A DNA stretch of 64,000 bases from Arsenophonus sp046530765 (GTDB taxonomy: Bacteria > Pseudomonadota > Gammaproteobacteria > Enterobacterales > Enterobacteriaceae). The stretch covers positions 62,001 to 126,000 of the forward strand of contig JBHEQS010000003.1 of NCBI GenBank assembly GCA_046530765.1. Direction: 5' to 3'. Below, in pieces: positions 12,794 through 23,318 of the stretch. Below the pieces are notes generated by a model, which was given only the letters and a program-made list of their open reading frames with translations, was not told the origin of the DNA and ran no database searches. How positions within the stretch are numbered: position 1 is the stretch's first letter; each line of letters begins with the position of its first letter. The position numbers and the translations under genes are program-made.

Positions 12794-14112
12794 AATTTTA
12801 AATAAAAGTATAAAAAAATATTTTTATTAAAAACAATTACTTTAGAATGAGATATGCAATTTAAATTAAATAAATTTATATAGTACATATAGTACAATTA
12901 ATAAGATATAAATTAAAACAAACTGTCTTAACGAAACCAATATATATGAAATATATATTTATATATTTATTAATGCATTTACTAATAGAATAGATTTTAT
13001 TGTATACATAAATAAGTAATCTACTTTAAGATAAAGCAATAAAATTATCTTATAAAATATTAATTTTGCTACTTATAATACTTTTGAAATAATTATAATT
13101 CATCAATATTGGTAGATCTATTGTTTGAAAACTTAAATTTGTATTATCAAAAATGTTTTTAATATAAAAAAATAACTAAAAATTACTTAATTTTATATAA
13201 TAAAATATTTTTAAAAAAAATGATTTTAAAAACAAATATACAAAGTAGTTCCCAAAAAATAATAATATCTAATACCGAATATTAAAGAAAATAAAATTTT
13301 AAAAAAACAATACAAAATATTTATGATTGAGTAAGTTACTGTATAATTGATTTTTCATTAAATAAGACTGTTTTTAAAAAAAACTATTTTTAAATAAAAA
13401 TTTATCAACAAATAATGTTTAACTAAAAATAGAATTTAATTCTACTATAAAATATAAAGTTAATAACTAATAAAAATAAATTATTATCAACTTGATTATT
13501 ATTTTTTTTTAAAACTGATGTATTAATTAATTAATTTATTATGTTTTATTAGTTTTTTTTCAAAAATTTACTTAAAATAAAATAATAATTTTACAAAAAA
13601 AATATTAATATTAATTAAAAAATAATTAAATAATAATATTTATCTATTAATATATAATAGATTATAAATTTACTTCAATAAAATTTATATATTTATTAAT
13701 TATTTTTTAATTATAAATAATTAGTTTTTATTTTTAGAAAATTAAGGTATATTAAATAATAATTAAATTCAAAATATGGCATAAAATAAATTATCAATAA
13801 AGATATCGTATTGATAACTTTGATATAAATGCGCTATAATTTCATTAAAATTTATCAAAATAAATATCTAAATAATAACAAATTTACTTTATTAATTTAA
13901 TCTTTATTTCTTATTTCTTTATAAAAATAAAAACTAGATATTCCTATATATACTAAACAACTTTATTTTTTTCTAAATAATATATATCAAAATAAAATTT
14001 TTAGTATTAAAATAAATTATATGTAAGTCTTTATTTTATTTCGTGCATATTAATATTATATGAAATTAGTAATAAATATATATTGAATAAAATTTATTTT
14101 GATATGTATAAA

Positions 14113-14164
14113 AACAAACTATTCTATATAACATTAATATTAATTTTATATAGAATAGTTTGTT
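14113..14164. repeat. Perfect inverted repeat, 19-bp stem, 14-nt loop
   Basis: AACAAACTATTCTATATAA (14113-14131) is the exact reverse complement of 14146-14164. There is no T-run directly after it on either strand and no gene within about 1.3 kb. Confidence 0.85.
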
Positions 14165-15086
14165 GCTTTGATTTCTTTAATTTAATTAATGTACTTATGA
14201 AATAACCTAATCAAATCAGGAAAAGATCATAAAAATCTTCTTAGTAAATAGATATTCTTATTTCCTATTATTAAGAATATTTATTTTTTTTAAAAAAAAT
14301 TTTAATAGATTTTAATTTTCTTTTATGTTAATTAAATATTTACATATAAAATATATTTAGAAATAATTGAATATTAATTAGAATTAATTTTTAATTATTA
14401 TTTATTAATTTAACCTTTTGTATAGTAAATTTACTATTTTAATTTAATTTCTATAAATCAGTGTATATAGTAATTTACTCTATACTAAAATATAATTACT
14501 TCTTTTATGATGAATATTTCTTTTAAGAAATATATCTATACGGATAAAATTTAATACAAAATTACATTTCTAACGCAATTAATATAATCTCTTTGCTATA
14601 GATTATGAAAAAATAATTTTGAATTATAAATATAATGTTGTTATTGTCATAGACAAACTAATTATTCTTATTATTTTGTTTCGTATACAATTATTTTATG
14701 TTAGCATATGTTAATTGTTGTTTTATAAATAAATACAGATATCTTAAAATTTATAATTACTAACTTCTTAAGTTTGTTCTGCCAGAAATAAGAAATACAA
14801 ACATTACTATATTATATATATACAAAATTACTAATCTAATGTAAAATATTGTATTATAGTATCTATTGAAACAATAAAAAACTAATTATTTAATATCTGT
14901 TTTTGATTACATAACTTTAAAAATAAAATTTTATAAAATAAATATTTGTAAGCATTACTAATTATTTATATTATAATTTTATATATAAATAATCTAATTT
15001 ATCAAACTTCATATAATTGTATAAAAAGATATCTTATCTTACTGTTAAATATCAAGAACTAGCGTTTAATGCAGACTTTATTCTAA

Positions 15087-15108
15087 AAGTATTAAAATTT
15101 TAATACTT
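15087..15108. repeat. Perfect 22-bp palindrome
   Basis: AAGTATTAAAA followed directly by its reverse complement. At this length and composition chance is not excluded. Confidence 0.6.
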
Positions 15109-15432
15109 GATATAATATAATATGTTTATTTAAACATATAGATGATAATATAAAAGATTTATAGTAAATTACTTAATGATTTGGTGTAATAATTTTTATT
15201 ACTAATTAATTTTTTATTATTATTAATTTAAATAAATATTTTATAATAATATTCCTTGTGAGAAAATATAAATTAATTAATCCCTTACAAAGTATTTTGT
15301 TATCAAATACACTAAATTTAACAGATTAACAATTTATTACATACTAATAATATTTATTGTCTTAATGTAATTATATTTATTGCTATTTTTATATAAATTT
15401 CTGATAGCATATATTTATACATTACATAATAG

Positions 15433-15478
15433 AAAAATTTTATTAAAATTATAATTGTATAATTTTAATAAAATTTTT
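15433..15478. repeat. Perfect inverted repeat, 20-bp stem, 6-nt loop
   Basis: 15433-15452 and 15459-15478 are exact reverse complements around AATTGT, all A:T pairs. It is the most distal of three consecutive hairpins downstream of hha. Confidence 0.85.
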
Positions 15479-15557
15479 AAAATATTTGAATTAAAATGCT
15501 AATAATTCACACTATAAATAAAGATAAATATATAATTTATTTTTAATTTAATAATCT

Positions 15558-15597
15558 AACTAGAAATACTATTTATTTATAAATAGTATTTCTAGTT
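15558..15597. repeat. Perfect inverted repeat, 19-bp stem, 2-nt loop
   Basis: AACTAGAAATACTATTTAT pairs exactly with 15579-15597 around TT. It is the second hairpin downstream of hha. Confidence 0.85.
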
Positions 15598-15633
15598 AAT
15601 AATAGAAGTTTATATAATTATTTAATTTTATTA

Positions 15634-15662
15634 ATCTTTTCTATTTAATAAATAGAAAAGAT
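15634..15662 (-). terminator. Probable hha terminator hairpin
   Basis: The arms ATCTTTTCTATTTA and TAAATAGAAAAGAT are perfect 14-bp complements around one A. They begin one base after the hha stop codon on the minus strand. The downstream tract (TTAATAAAATT) is only weakly T-rich, so it is a plausible but not classical intrinsic terminator. Confidence 0.55.
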
Positions 15663-15663
15663 A

Positions 15664-15867
15664 TTAACGAACATATTTCCAAACAGACGAAGGAATTTTA
15701 TCATAAAGCTTATTCATTGTTAGTTCTGCTAACCTATGGTCTGCAGCTGAATAAAATAGCTCAAGCTCATCTTCAGATAATTCATATTTATTTTTTTCTA
15801 TTACACGCTCTAATGTTTGCATAGTTGTACACTTTCTTAAGCGCATCAGATAATCAATTTTAGTCAT
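15664..15867 (-). CDS. hha: Hha/YmoA-family nucleoid-associated modulator
   Basis: Small helical partner of H-NS that modulates silencing of A+T-rich and environmentally regulated genes. The 67 residues match the family along the whole length, with the signature runs DYLMRLRKC, TLERVIEKNKYELS, FYSAADHRLAELTMNKLYDK and a C-terminal VWKYVR. The N-terminus lacks the five extra residues of E. coli Hha (72 residues) and so resembles Yersinia YmoA (67 residues). The ATG start is preceded by AAAGGAAA at good spacing. E. coli hha lies beside tomB; no tomB is seen here, and no hns is in the window. Near-perfect conservation of such a small regulator inside more than 5 kb of eroded DNA implies purifying selection. 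What it would regulate in so reduced a gene set is unknown. Confidence 0.95.
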   Translation of the reverse strand: MTKIDYLMRLRKCTTMQTLERVIEKNKYELSEDELELFYSAADHRLAELTMNKLYDKIPSSVWKYVR

Positions 15868-16373
15868 AATTTCCTTTCTTTAAATTAAAATTTATAAAAT
15901 GAATGTTATTAGCTATCGCATCAAGTTCTAATTAATTAACATTTTATATTATTTGTTAATTTTTTAGCAATTTTAAATATTTAATATATTTAATATAAAT
16001 AAACTAAATTTGTGATAAATATTATTTAAGTTTTCATTAGTAAAAAGTTTACATTTTGTATATTTTAATTTTATTAAATAAATCAAACCTACAAAATTTG
16101 ATATATTAATTTATCAAATTTAAATTTTTTATAAGAACTAATATTATTTTTTTGATTTATTTTTTATATAAAATTAATAAATTTATTTACTATTCGTAAC
16201 GTAAAATGTAATGTAATGTTAAATACTTGAATAGTAAAATATCGATAGATTTTTGTGATAATTCATTTAAAAGCATTTTGCTTTAAATTGCGTTTCATTA
16301 TTTATTTTAATTACATAATAATAAATATAAAAATTACAATTAGTTTATATTTTATTTGTATAGTATAAAACTA

Positions 16374-16417
16374 TTATTAAAAATAATTTTTAATAAAATT
16401 AAAATTATTTTTAATAA
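16374..16417. repeat. Perfect inverted repeat, 17-bp stem, 10-nt loop
   Basis: TTATTAAAAATAATTTT (16374-16390) is the exact reverse complement of 16401-16417. All pairs are A:T. It lies about 500 bp upstream of the hha start, in empty DNA. Confidence 0.8.
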
Positions 16418-18550
16418 ATAATCAGAATATTGTTATATTTTGTTTTTATCAGGTGTTCACATAAAGATAAAAAATTTATTTATCATAACATATAACTAAA
16501 ACTAATGAATGCATTATTATTAAATTTTACACGATATATTTTAATAAATAAATTATTTTACTACAAAAAATAAAAGATATTCAAAAAATTATAGAATTTA
16601 GTCTAACATATCAATATTTATATATTTATAAATACTTATAAATATATATTTCAAACAAAAGAAATTAGAAATTTATAATAATTATTATAATAGAGTTTTA
16701 TTAATAAAATCTAGTGCATTTACTTAATAGCCAATAATAAATAGGAAAAAATAAATGCTAATAATATTAATAAAAATAAATTCTAATATATTTTATTAAT
16801 ATCAAATATAGCCTCACTCTTATTCAATCATTTTTTTTCATTTTATATTATTTTTTAATATTTAAATTAAAATAAAGAATGATGCATATAACAACAATAA
16901 TAAAAAACATAATAGAAAAAGCAATTAACTAATTTTGTGTGAAGTTCGATAAACAAAAAAATACAATGATAAAATAAATTATATACAAAACAGATGTTTA
17001 ATTGTTATTATAATATTATTAACAAGTTGTGTCTATGCATTCATACAGTAAAACTTAATTCTTATTATATAATACTAAGAAAACAAGATAACATGATACA
17101 ATCTATTTTCTTGTGTTTTATTTTTTTCTTCTATGATCTAAAGCTTATAAAGCTAAAGGTATAATAGTGTGTTTATATAAAATTAAATTTAATACCATGT
17201 CTTCAGTCAGTTGCAAATAAACATAACGTTTATTAAACCTAACATTATACTTCAAAGACATTAATTTTGTTAAAATGAAATTATAAGTATTATATAATAT
17301 ATACATATAATAATTACTATTAATATCTATTTAAAATAACCATAATCTCAATTATATTGAAATTAGATTATCTGAACTAAAATAATATTAATTATTATAA
17401 TTTATTTAATCTTTACTTGCAATCATAATTATATTAACTTTAGAATAATAATGATAACTGTTGATGTTATAATAAAATTCATTTGCACAATCAGTGATAA
17501 TTAATTTTATTGTTATTAATAAGTTTATGCTTTTTCAAAATTTTTGCAAGTTTTTAACTATTGTTTAATGTCTTAATGTTTTAGTTGATAGCAGCAATTT
17601 CAAAATTATTTTTAAATAACTTTTTTACAGTTACAATAATACTATACACGTTTAATTTAATAATCATATGGATATCTTAATATTTTTACATAATCCAGAT
17701 TTATCAATTTTTTCATATACAGTATAAAATTTTAAAAAAGTTAAGCAAGTGAGTCGCCTATAATCTAGAAAAATATAGAGTTATCATTTATTATAAAATT
17801 CTAAGAGGTTTTTCTTATACTAAATATTTTTTAAAACAGAACTTTATACTAAAACGCAATAAATAATTCATTTTTATGATCTAATTAAAATTATGTTTTT
17901 GCTATAATTTATAGAAACTAGTTATTTTATATTAAAATTTTACTTATTTACAACAAATAAGATTTTATTAAATTCATCTTATTTTAATAATTCAATAATA
18001 GTAATAAATACTTTATATTTTATTATTTAATAATGTAAATATAATAAAATTTTTTTTAATTTTCATACTTGTACATTACAATTAAATCAAAAATAATTTA
18101 TCTTTTTAATTAAAGATTATAAAGTACATTAGACATTTACTTGATTATTTTTAATAAAAAACTAATGAAGCAATTAACAAAATAATAATATAATTTTTAG
18201 TAAACTAATTAATCACAAGCTTAGTTATTGGTTGTATTATATTTTTAATATTATTGTATTAAAAATATATATTGTTTACAACATTTCTCTAATAGATGTG
18301 ACTATTACTCTCTTTCATATTGTTTTTTTTTGCAAAAAAAATATAGTAAATATTATAGATATAATAAAATTGTTAAATAAATAGAACAATAATATCAAGA
18401 TTGTTTAAAAAATTATTTAATAACAAGAAGTATAATAAAATTTCATTATAACATTCTTAAATTTAATTTAAAAAGAAATTTATTTTCAGCAGATTGAATA
18501 AATACATAAGTAACAATATTAATATATTAATATTGTAATATAAAAAATAA

Positions 18551-18591
18551 TAATATTTTATGAAATAATAATATTATTTCATAAAATATTA
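18551..18591 (-). terminator. Probable carB terminator: 19-bp perfect hairpin
   Basis: TAATATTTTATGAAATAAT pairs exactly with 18573-18591 around AAT. Read on the minus strand it lies about 115 nt after the carB stop and is followed by TTATTTTTTATA, a T-rich tract suitable for intrinsic termination. A T-run follows on the plus side only inside an A-rich stretch, so minus-strand use is more likely. Confidence 0.55.
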
Positions 18592-18707
18592 AAAAACTAA
18601 TTAAATTGTTAAAAACAATGTTTAGATGGCCCAAATACTCATTAACGAAGTAGCAAGCTTACTTTTGGTATATTAAAATCGGTATTATTTTAAAGAGATT
18701 AATAAAG

Positions 18708-21700
18708 TTAACTACGTGTCATTTTATGCATCTCTTGGATGCAGATAACTAATTCTGTTGGGTCAGTAGTAAATGAAAGTAATGTCGCAAAACAACCATT
18801 TATAGTGGTATCGTAATTTACTTTATATTGTAATGCACTACGACAGATTATCCTTGAATCTTCTATTTCACGGCGGCCTCTTGCGGTGTTTATAATATAC
18901 GTGTATTCACCATTTTTTATTCTATCTTGAACATTAGGATATCCTTCGCGAACATTTTTAACTAAACGCGAATTGATTCCTACCTTGCTTAAGGCAGTCG
19001 ATGTGTCGCGCGTTGCATCTAACTTAAAACCATACTCGATTAATTTAGTTGCTAAATCAATAATCTTTGTATTATCACTCTCTCTTACTGAGATCAAGAC
19101 ACGACCAAATTTTTTGATAATAGAAGAGCATCCTAATGTTGCCTTAGTAAATGCTTCAGCAAAAGTACGACCAACACCCATAACTTCACCAGTTGAATGC
19201 ATCTCTGGACCTAAAATAGGGTCAGCACTAGGAAATTTATTAAATGGAAATACTACTCTTTTTACAGAAAAATAATGTGGAATAATTTCTTTCGTCATTC
19301 CCTGTTTAGCTAATGATTCTCCAATCATAACACGAGCAGCTATTTTAGCCAATGGAATTCCTGTAGCTTTTGATACAAAAGGAACAGTACGTGATGCGCG
19401 CGGATTCATTTCAATTAAATAAACTTCATTATCTTTAATTGCAAATTGAACATTTGCTAATCCACAAACTTGTAGCTCAAAGACAAGTTTTTTTACCTGA
19501 TCACGTATTATATTTTGTATATTCTTACTCAGTGTGTAAGGTGGCAAAGAACATGAAGAATCACCAGAATGAATACCAGCTTGTTCAATATGTTCCATGA
19601 TTCCACCAATTAAAACGTTTTCTCCATCACAAATAGCATCTACATCAACCTCAATCGCATTATCCAAAAAATTATCGAGCAAAACTGGTAAATTATTTGA
19701 AACACTAGCTGCTGTTTTAAAGTGCCGTAGCAAATCATTTTCATCATAGACAATCTCCATTGCTCTGCCACCTAAAACATAAGAAGGACGAACAACTAAT
19801 GGGTAGCCAATGTTGCAAGCCTTTTCCATTGCCTGTTCAACAATTGTAACAGTAGCATTTTTTGGCTGTTTAAGTCCTAAAGATGACACGGCTTGTTGAA
19901 AACGCTCGCGATCTTCAGCTTTATCTATTACATTTGGGCTAGTTCCAATAATATGCACTCCAGCTTTTTCTAATGCCAATCCTAATTTTAATGGTGTCTG
20001 TCCACCATATTGCACAATTACACCTTTAGGTTGTTCGATCCTAACTATTTCCAATACATCTTCTAGTGTTAAAGATTCAAAATATAGACGATCAGAAATA
20101 TCATAATCTGTAGAAATAGTTTCAGGATTACAGTTTACCATTATTGTTTGGTAGCCATCTTCACGCAAAGCCAGCGAAGCGTGAACACAACAATAATCAA
20201 ATTCAATTCCTTGACCAATACGGTTTGGTCCACCGCCAAGAACCATAATTTTAGATTTTTCATTGTTAGGATTTGCTTCACATTCATCTTCATAAGTTGA
20301 ATATAGATAATTTATATCTGTATCAAATTCTGCAGCACATGTATCAATTCTCTTAAAAACAGGATGCAGTTTATACTTGTAACGTAATTTGCGTATTTTA
20401 GATTCAGATACACAAACTAATTCTGATAAACGAATATCAGAAAAACCTTTTCGTTTCAATAATCGCAAAAATTCTAGTGATAACCCATCAACACCAAACT
20501 TAGAAATTTTTTTTTCTAAATAAATAAGCTCTTTAATTTGTATCAAGAACCAACGGTCAATATTAGTTAACTTAAATACGTTATCTAAAGACATACCTGC
20601 CCGAAAAGCATCGGCTATATACCAAATTCGCTCAGGTCCAGCATTTTTTAATTCGCGACAAATTTTTATTAAGGAATCAGATTTTTCTAAATCTACTTTA
20701 GGATTAAAACCAGTTGAATGAACTTCTAATCCACGCAATGCTTTTTGCATGGATTCTTGAAATGTTCTACCAATGGCCATTACTTCACCAACAGATTTCA
20801 TCTGAGTTGTTAAGCGATCGTTGCTACCTGGAAATTTTTCAAAATTAAAACGTGGAATTTTTGTTACAACATAATCAATAGATGGCTCAAAAGAGGCTGG
20901 AGTCCGCCCTCCTGTGATATCATTCATTAATTCATCAAGCGTATAACCAACTGCAAGTTTAGCAGCAACCTTAGCAATTGGAAAACCGGTAGCTTTAGAT
21001 GCTAAAGCAGAAGATCGAGACACTCGTGGATTCATTTCAATAACAATTAATCTACCTGTTTTAGGATTTATGGCAAACTGAACATTGGAACCTCCTGTTT
21101 CTACACCAATCTCTTTTAATATAGCAATTGAAGCATTGCGCATAATTTGATATTCTTTATCAGTTAATGTTTGAGCAGGAACAACAGTTATAGAATCTCC
21201 TGTATGTATGCCTATTGCATCAATATTTTCAATGGAACAAATAATGATGCAATTATCATTTTTGTCGTGTACGATTTCTATTTCATATTCCTTCCATCCA
21301 ATTAATGATTCGTTAATTAATAATTCATTGGAAGGAGAAATATCTAAACCTGTCAGACAAATATCTTCAAACTCTTTGATATTATATGCAATTCCACCAC
21401 CAGAACCGCCCATTGTAAATGAAGGACGAATAACACATGGAAAACCTATTTTTACTACTACATCTAGCGCTTCTTTAACTGAATGCACAATCTCAGAGCG
21501 AGCAGTTTCAAGACCAATTTTCTTCATTGCCTCATCAAATCGATGTCTATTTTCTGCTTTATCAATTGCGTCAGCTGTTGTTCCAATAATGCTAACAGTA
21601 AATTCTTTTAATACACCTTTGCGTTCTAATTCTAAAGCACAATTTAAAGCAGTTTCTCCTCCCATTGTAGGTAAAATTGCATCAGGAGATTCTTTTTCAA

Positions 21701-21932
21701 TAATTTTACGAACGACTTCCCACTGAATTGGTTCAATATAAGTAGCATCTGCTAGATCTGGATCTGTCATTATTGTAGCTGGATTAGAATTAACTAAAAT
21801 AACTCGATAACCTTCTTCACGTAGTGCTTTACATGCTTGCGCTCCTGAATAATCAAATTCACAAGCTTGCCCAATAACAATTGGGCCTGCACCTAAAATT
21901 AGTATACTTTTAATATCTCTCCGTTTTGCCAT
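18708..21932 (-). CDS. carB: Carbamoyl-phosphate synthase large subunit
   Basis: Makes carbamoyl phosphate from two ATP, bicarbonate and ammonia delivered by CarA, feeding arginine and pyrimidine synthesis. The 1074 residues (E. coli 1073) include all parts in order. The N-terminal carboxy-phosphate half has an ATP-grasp fold (GGSGGGIAYN near 175, EMNPRVSRSSALASKATG near 300). An oligomerisation region follows (about 400-550). The carbamoyl-phosphate half then begins with GGGPNRIGQGIEFDY and includes SYVLGGRAMEIVYDE and EMNPRASRTVPFVSKATG. An MGS-like allosteric domain (from about 936, GRVLISVRESDN) closes the protein. It starts with ATG 44 nt after the carA stop and is clearly co-transcribed with carA. 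No frameshift or lost catalytic motif is visible. It is the longest gene in the window. Confidence 0.98.
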   Translation of the reverse strand: MAKRRDIKSILILGAGPIVIGQACEFDYSGAQACKALREEGYRVILVNSNPATIMTDPDLADATYIEPIQWEVVRKIIEKESPDAILPTMGGETALNCALELERKGVLKEFTVSIIGTTADAIDKAENRHRFDEAMKKIGLETARSEIVHSVKEALDVVVKIGFPCVIRPSFTMGGSGGGIAYNIKEFEDICLTGLDISPSNELLINESLIGWKEYEIEIVHDKNDNCIIICSIENIDAIGIHTGDSITVVPAQTLTDKEYQIMRNASIAILKEIGVETGGSNVQFAINPKTGRLIVIEMNPRVSRSSALASKATGFPIAKVAAKLAVGYTLDELMNDITGGRTPASFEPSIDYVVTKIPRFNFEKFPGSNDRLTTQMKSVGEVMAIGRTFQESMQKALRGLEVHSTGFNPKVDLEKSDSLIKICRELKNAGPERIWYIADAFRAGMSLDNVFKLTNIDRWFLIQIKELIYLEKKISKFGVDGLSLEFLRLLKRKGFSDIRLSELVCVSESKIRKLRYKYKLHPVFKRIDTCAAEFDTDINYLYSTYEDECEANPNNEKSKIMVLGGGPNRIGQGIEFDYCCVHASLALREDGYQTIMVNCNPETISTDYDISDRLYFESLTLEDVLEIVRIEQPKGVIVQYGGQTPLKLGLALEKAGVHIIGTSPNVIDKAEDRERFQQAVSSLGLKQPKNATVTIVEQAMEKACNIGYPLVVRPSYVLGGRAMEIVYDENDLLRHFKTAASVSNNLPVLLDNFLDNAIEVDVDAICDGENVLIGGIMEHIEQAGIHSGDSSCSLPPYTLSKNIQNIIRDQVKKLVFELQVCGLANVQFAIKDNEVYLIEMNPRASRTVPFVSKATGIPLAKIAARVMIGESLAKQGMTKEIIPHYFSVKRVVFPFNKFPSADPILGPEMHSTGEVMGVGRTFAEAFTKATLGCSSIIKKFGRVLISVRESDNTKIIDLATKLIEYGFKLDATRDTSTALSKVGINSRLVKNVREGYPNVQDRIKNGEYTYIINTARGRREIEDSRIICRSALQYKVNYDTTINGCFATLLSFTTDPTELVICIQEMHKMTRS

Positions 21933-21976
21933 TTTTACTCCTGATCAATCTAATTAACTTGATTGTTTAGATTTAT

Positions 21977-23116
21977 TTATCTATACTTTTTAATCAATTT
22001 AATAAAATAATCAAATAGATGTTCTGCATCTTTAGGACCAGGGCTTGCTTCTGGATGACCTTGAAATCCAAATGCAGGTTTATCTATATGGTGGATACCT
22101 TGTAGGCTACCATCAAATAGTGATTTATGTGTAACTAGTAATTTGTCAGATAACATTATTTCATTAACTGCAAAACTATGATTTTGTGATGTAATCATGA
22201 TATTATTATTAATTAAATCTTTTACTGGATGGTTACTGCCATGATGGCCAAACTTCATTTTAATAGTATTTGATCCGATTGATAGAGCAAGTAACTGATA
22301 ACCTAAACAAATACCAAAAATAGGAATCTCTTTAGTTAAAAGTTGTTTTATTGCTATAATTGCATAATCACAAGCTGCTGGATCACCTGGTCCATTAGAA
22401 AGAAATATGCCATCAGGTTTCATTTTTAATACCTTATTGGCCGGTGTTGTTGCTGGAACAACTGTTAAATAACAACCTCGATCAACGAGTAAGCGTAAAA
22501 TGTTTCGTTTTATGCCAAAATCATAAGCAACTACATGATAATGTAATCGTTTTGGCGTTTTAATAACTGATAATCTATTTGTGCCAATATGCAAACTTTG
22601 TTTTCGCCAAGAATAAATTTTTTTAGTTGTAACTTCTTTAGCTAAATCAAGCCCTTTTATTCCGCCAAATAACTTAATTTTTTCTAATGCTGAATTGTGA
22701 TCTAAATTATTACCTGTTATAATACAACCATTCTGCGCTCCATCTTTTCTTAATAATCGAGTAAGTTTACGAGTATCAACATCAGCAATTGCTACTGTTT
22801 TGTGGCGCTTTAAATAATTAGATAAACTTTCTTTTCCGCGAAAGTTACTATAAATTAATGATAAGTTACGTATAATAATCCCTTGAGCATGAATAGTATC
22901 AGACTCTTCATCATCTGGATTAATTCCTGTGTTTCCAATGTGCGGATATGTGAATGTAATAATTTGACGCGAGTAGGAAGGATCTGTAAGAATTTCTTGA
23001 TAACCAGTTATTGATGTATTAAAAACAACTTCTCCAACAACAATTCCATCTGCTCCAATTGAATGCCCATGAAACTGGGTTCCGTTTTCCAGAACCAATA
23101 TAGCTGGTTTTATCAA
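21977..23116 (-). CDS. carA: Carbamoyl-phosphate synthase small (glutaminase) subunit
   Basis: Hydrolyses glutamine and channels ammonia to CarB. The N-terminal small-subunit domain is followed by a class I glutamine amidotransferase domain with the nucleophile Cys270 in FGICLGYQLL and the His/Glu pair in FQGHPEASPGP. The usual GICLGHQ reads GICLGYQ; that His is not part of the Cys-His-Glu triad. I place the start at a TTG (23114-23116). The protein then begins LIKPAILVLENG, as in E. coli CarA, which also uses UUG. An upstream GGGGTGG (23120-23126) is well placed as a ribosome-binding site for it. An in-frame ATG four codons earlier (23126-23128) has no such site and overlaps that motif. The protein ends QYR-like (KYR) without the last few E. 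coli residues. It is the first gene of carAB. I saw no clear ArgR box upstream. Confidence 0.96.
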   Translation of the reverse strand: MIKPAILVLENGTQFHGHSIGADGIVVGEVVFNTSITGYQEILTDPSYSRQIITFTYPHIGNTGINPDDEESDTIHAQGIIIRNLSLIYSNFRGKESLSNYLKRHKTVAIADVDTRKLTRLLRKDGAQNGCIITGNNLDHNSALEKIKLFGGIKGLDLAKEVTTKKIYSWRKQSLHIGTNRLSVIKTPKRLHYHVVAYDFGIKRNILRLLVDRGCYLTVVPATTPANKVLKMKPDGIFLSNGPGDPAACDYAIIAIKQLLTKEIPIFGICLGYQLLALSIGSNTIKMKFGHHGSNHPVKDLINNNIMITSQNHSFAVNEIMLSDKLLVTHKSLFDGSLQGIHHIDKPAFGFQGHPEASPGPKDAEHLFDYFIKLIKKYR

Positions 23117-23269
23117 AATCCACCCCATAGTAATAAAAAATCATATCTTTACCATATTTATTTATCTGTCATTTAGTTAATTAATACAAATAATGGATAT
23201 TTCAATTTTTTACAGCTTATACTTATTTTAATGATTATAAAAGGATTGTCTAGTAAAAATACTATTACT

Positions 23270-23301
23270 ATTAATAATTTTTTTTAAAAAAAATTATTAA
23301 T
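23270..23301. repeat. Perfect 32-bp palindrome after dapB
   Basis: ATTAATAATTTTTTTT is followed directly by its exact reverse complement. It begins 18 nt after the dapB stop on the minus strand and lies upstream of carA. It may act as a weak terminator or attenuator between dapB and carAB, the T8 being inside the stem. Confidence 0.75.
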
Positions 23302-23318
23302 TATAAATTTAAGCTTCT

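Larger units (their letters stand above)
12794..15663. other. Gene-free A+T-rich region with hairpins
   Basis: No coding region is recognisable. Perfect inverted repeats at 14113-14164, 15087-15108, 15433-15478, 15558-15597 and 15634-15662 are listed separately. The last three lie downstream of hha on the minus strand. I see no tRNA or pseudogene. Confidence 0.6.
15868..18707. other. Gene-free A+T-rich region between hha and carB
   Basis: No coding region. It contains the perfect inverted repeats at 16374-16417 and 18551-18591. A less A+T-rich patch at 18625-18655 (including GATGGCCCAAATACTC) lies between the carB stop and that hairpin. It could be a gene remnant, but I cannot identify it. 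Confidence 0.6.

Noticed and set aside
23126..23128. ATG as carA start
   Set aside because: It adds four residues absent from the family and has no upstream ribosome-binding site; the TTG four codons later fits both tests.
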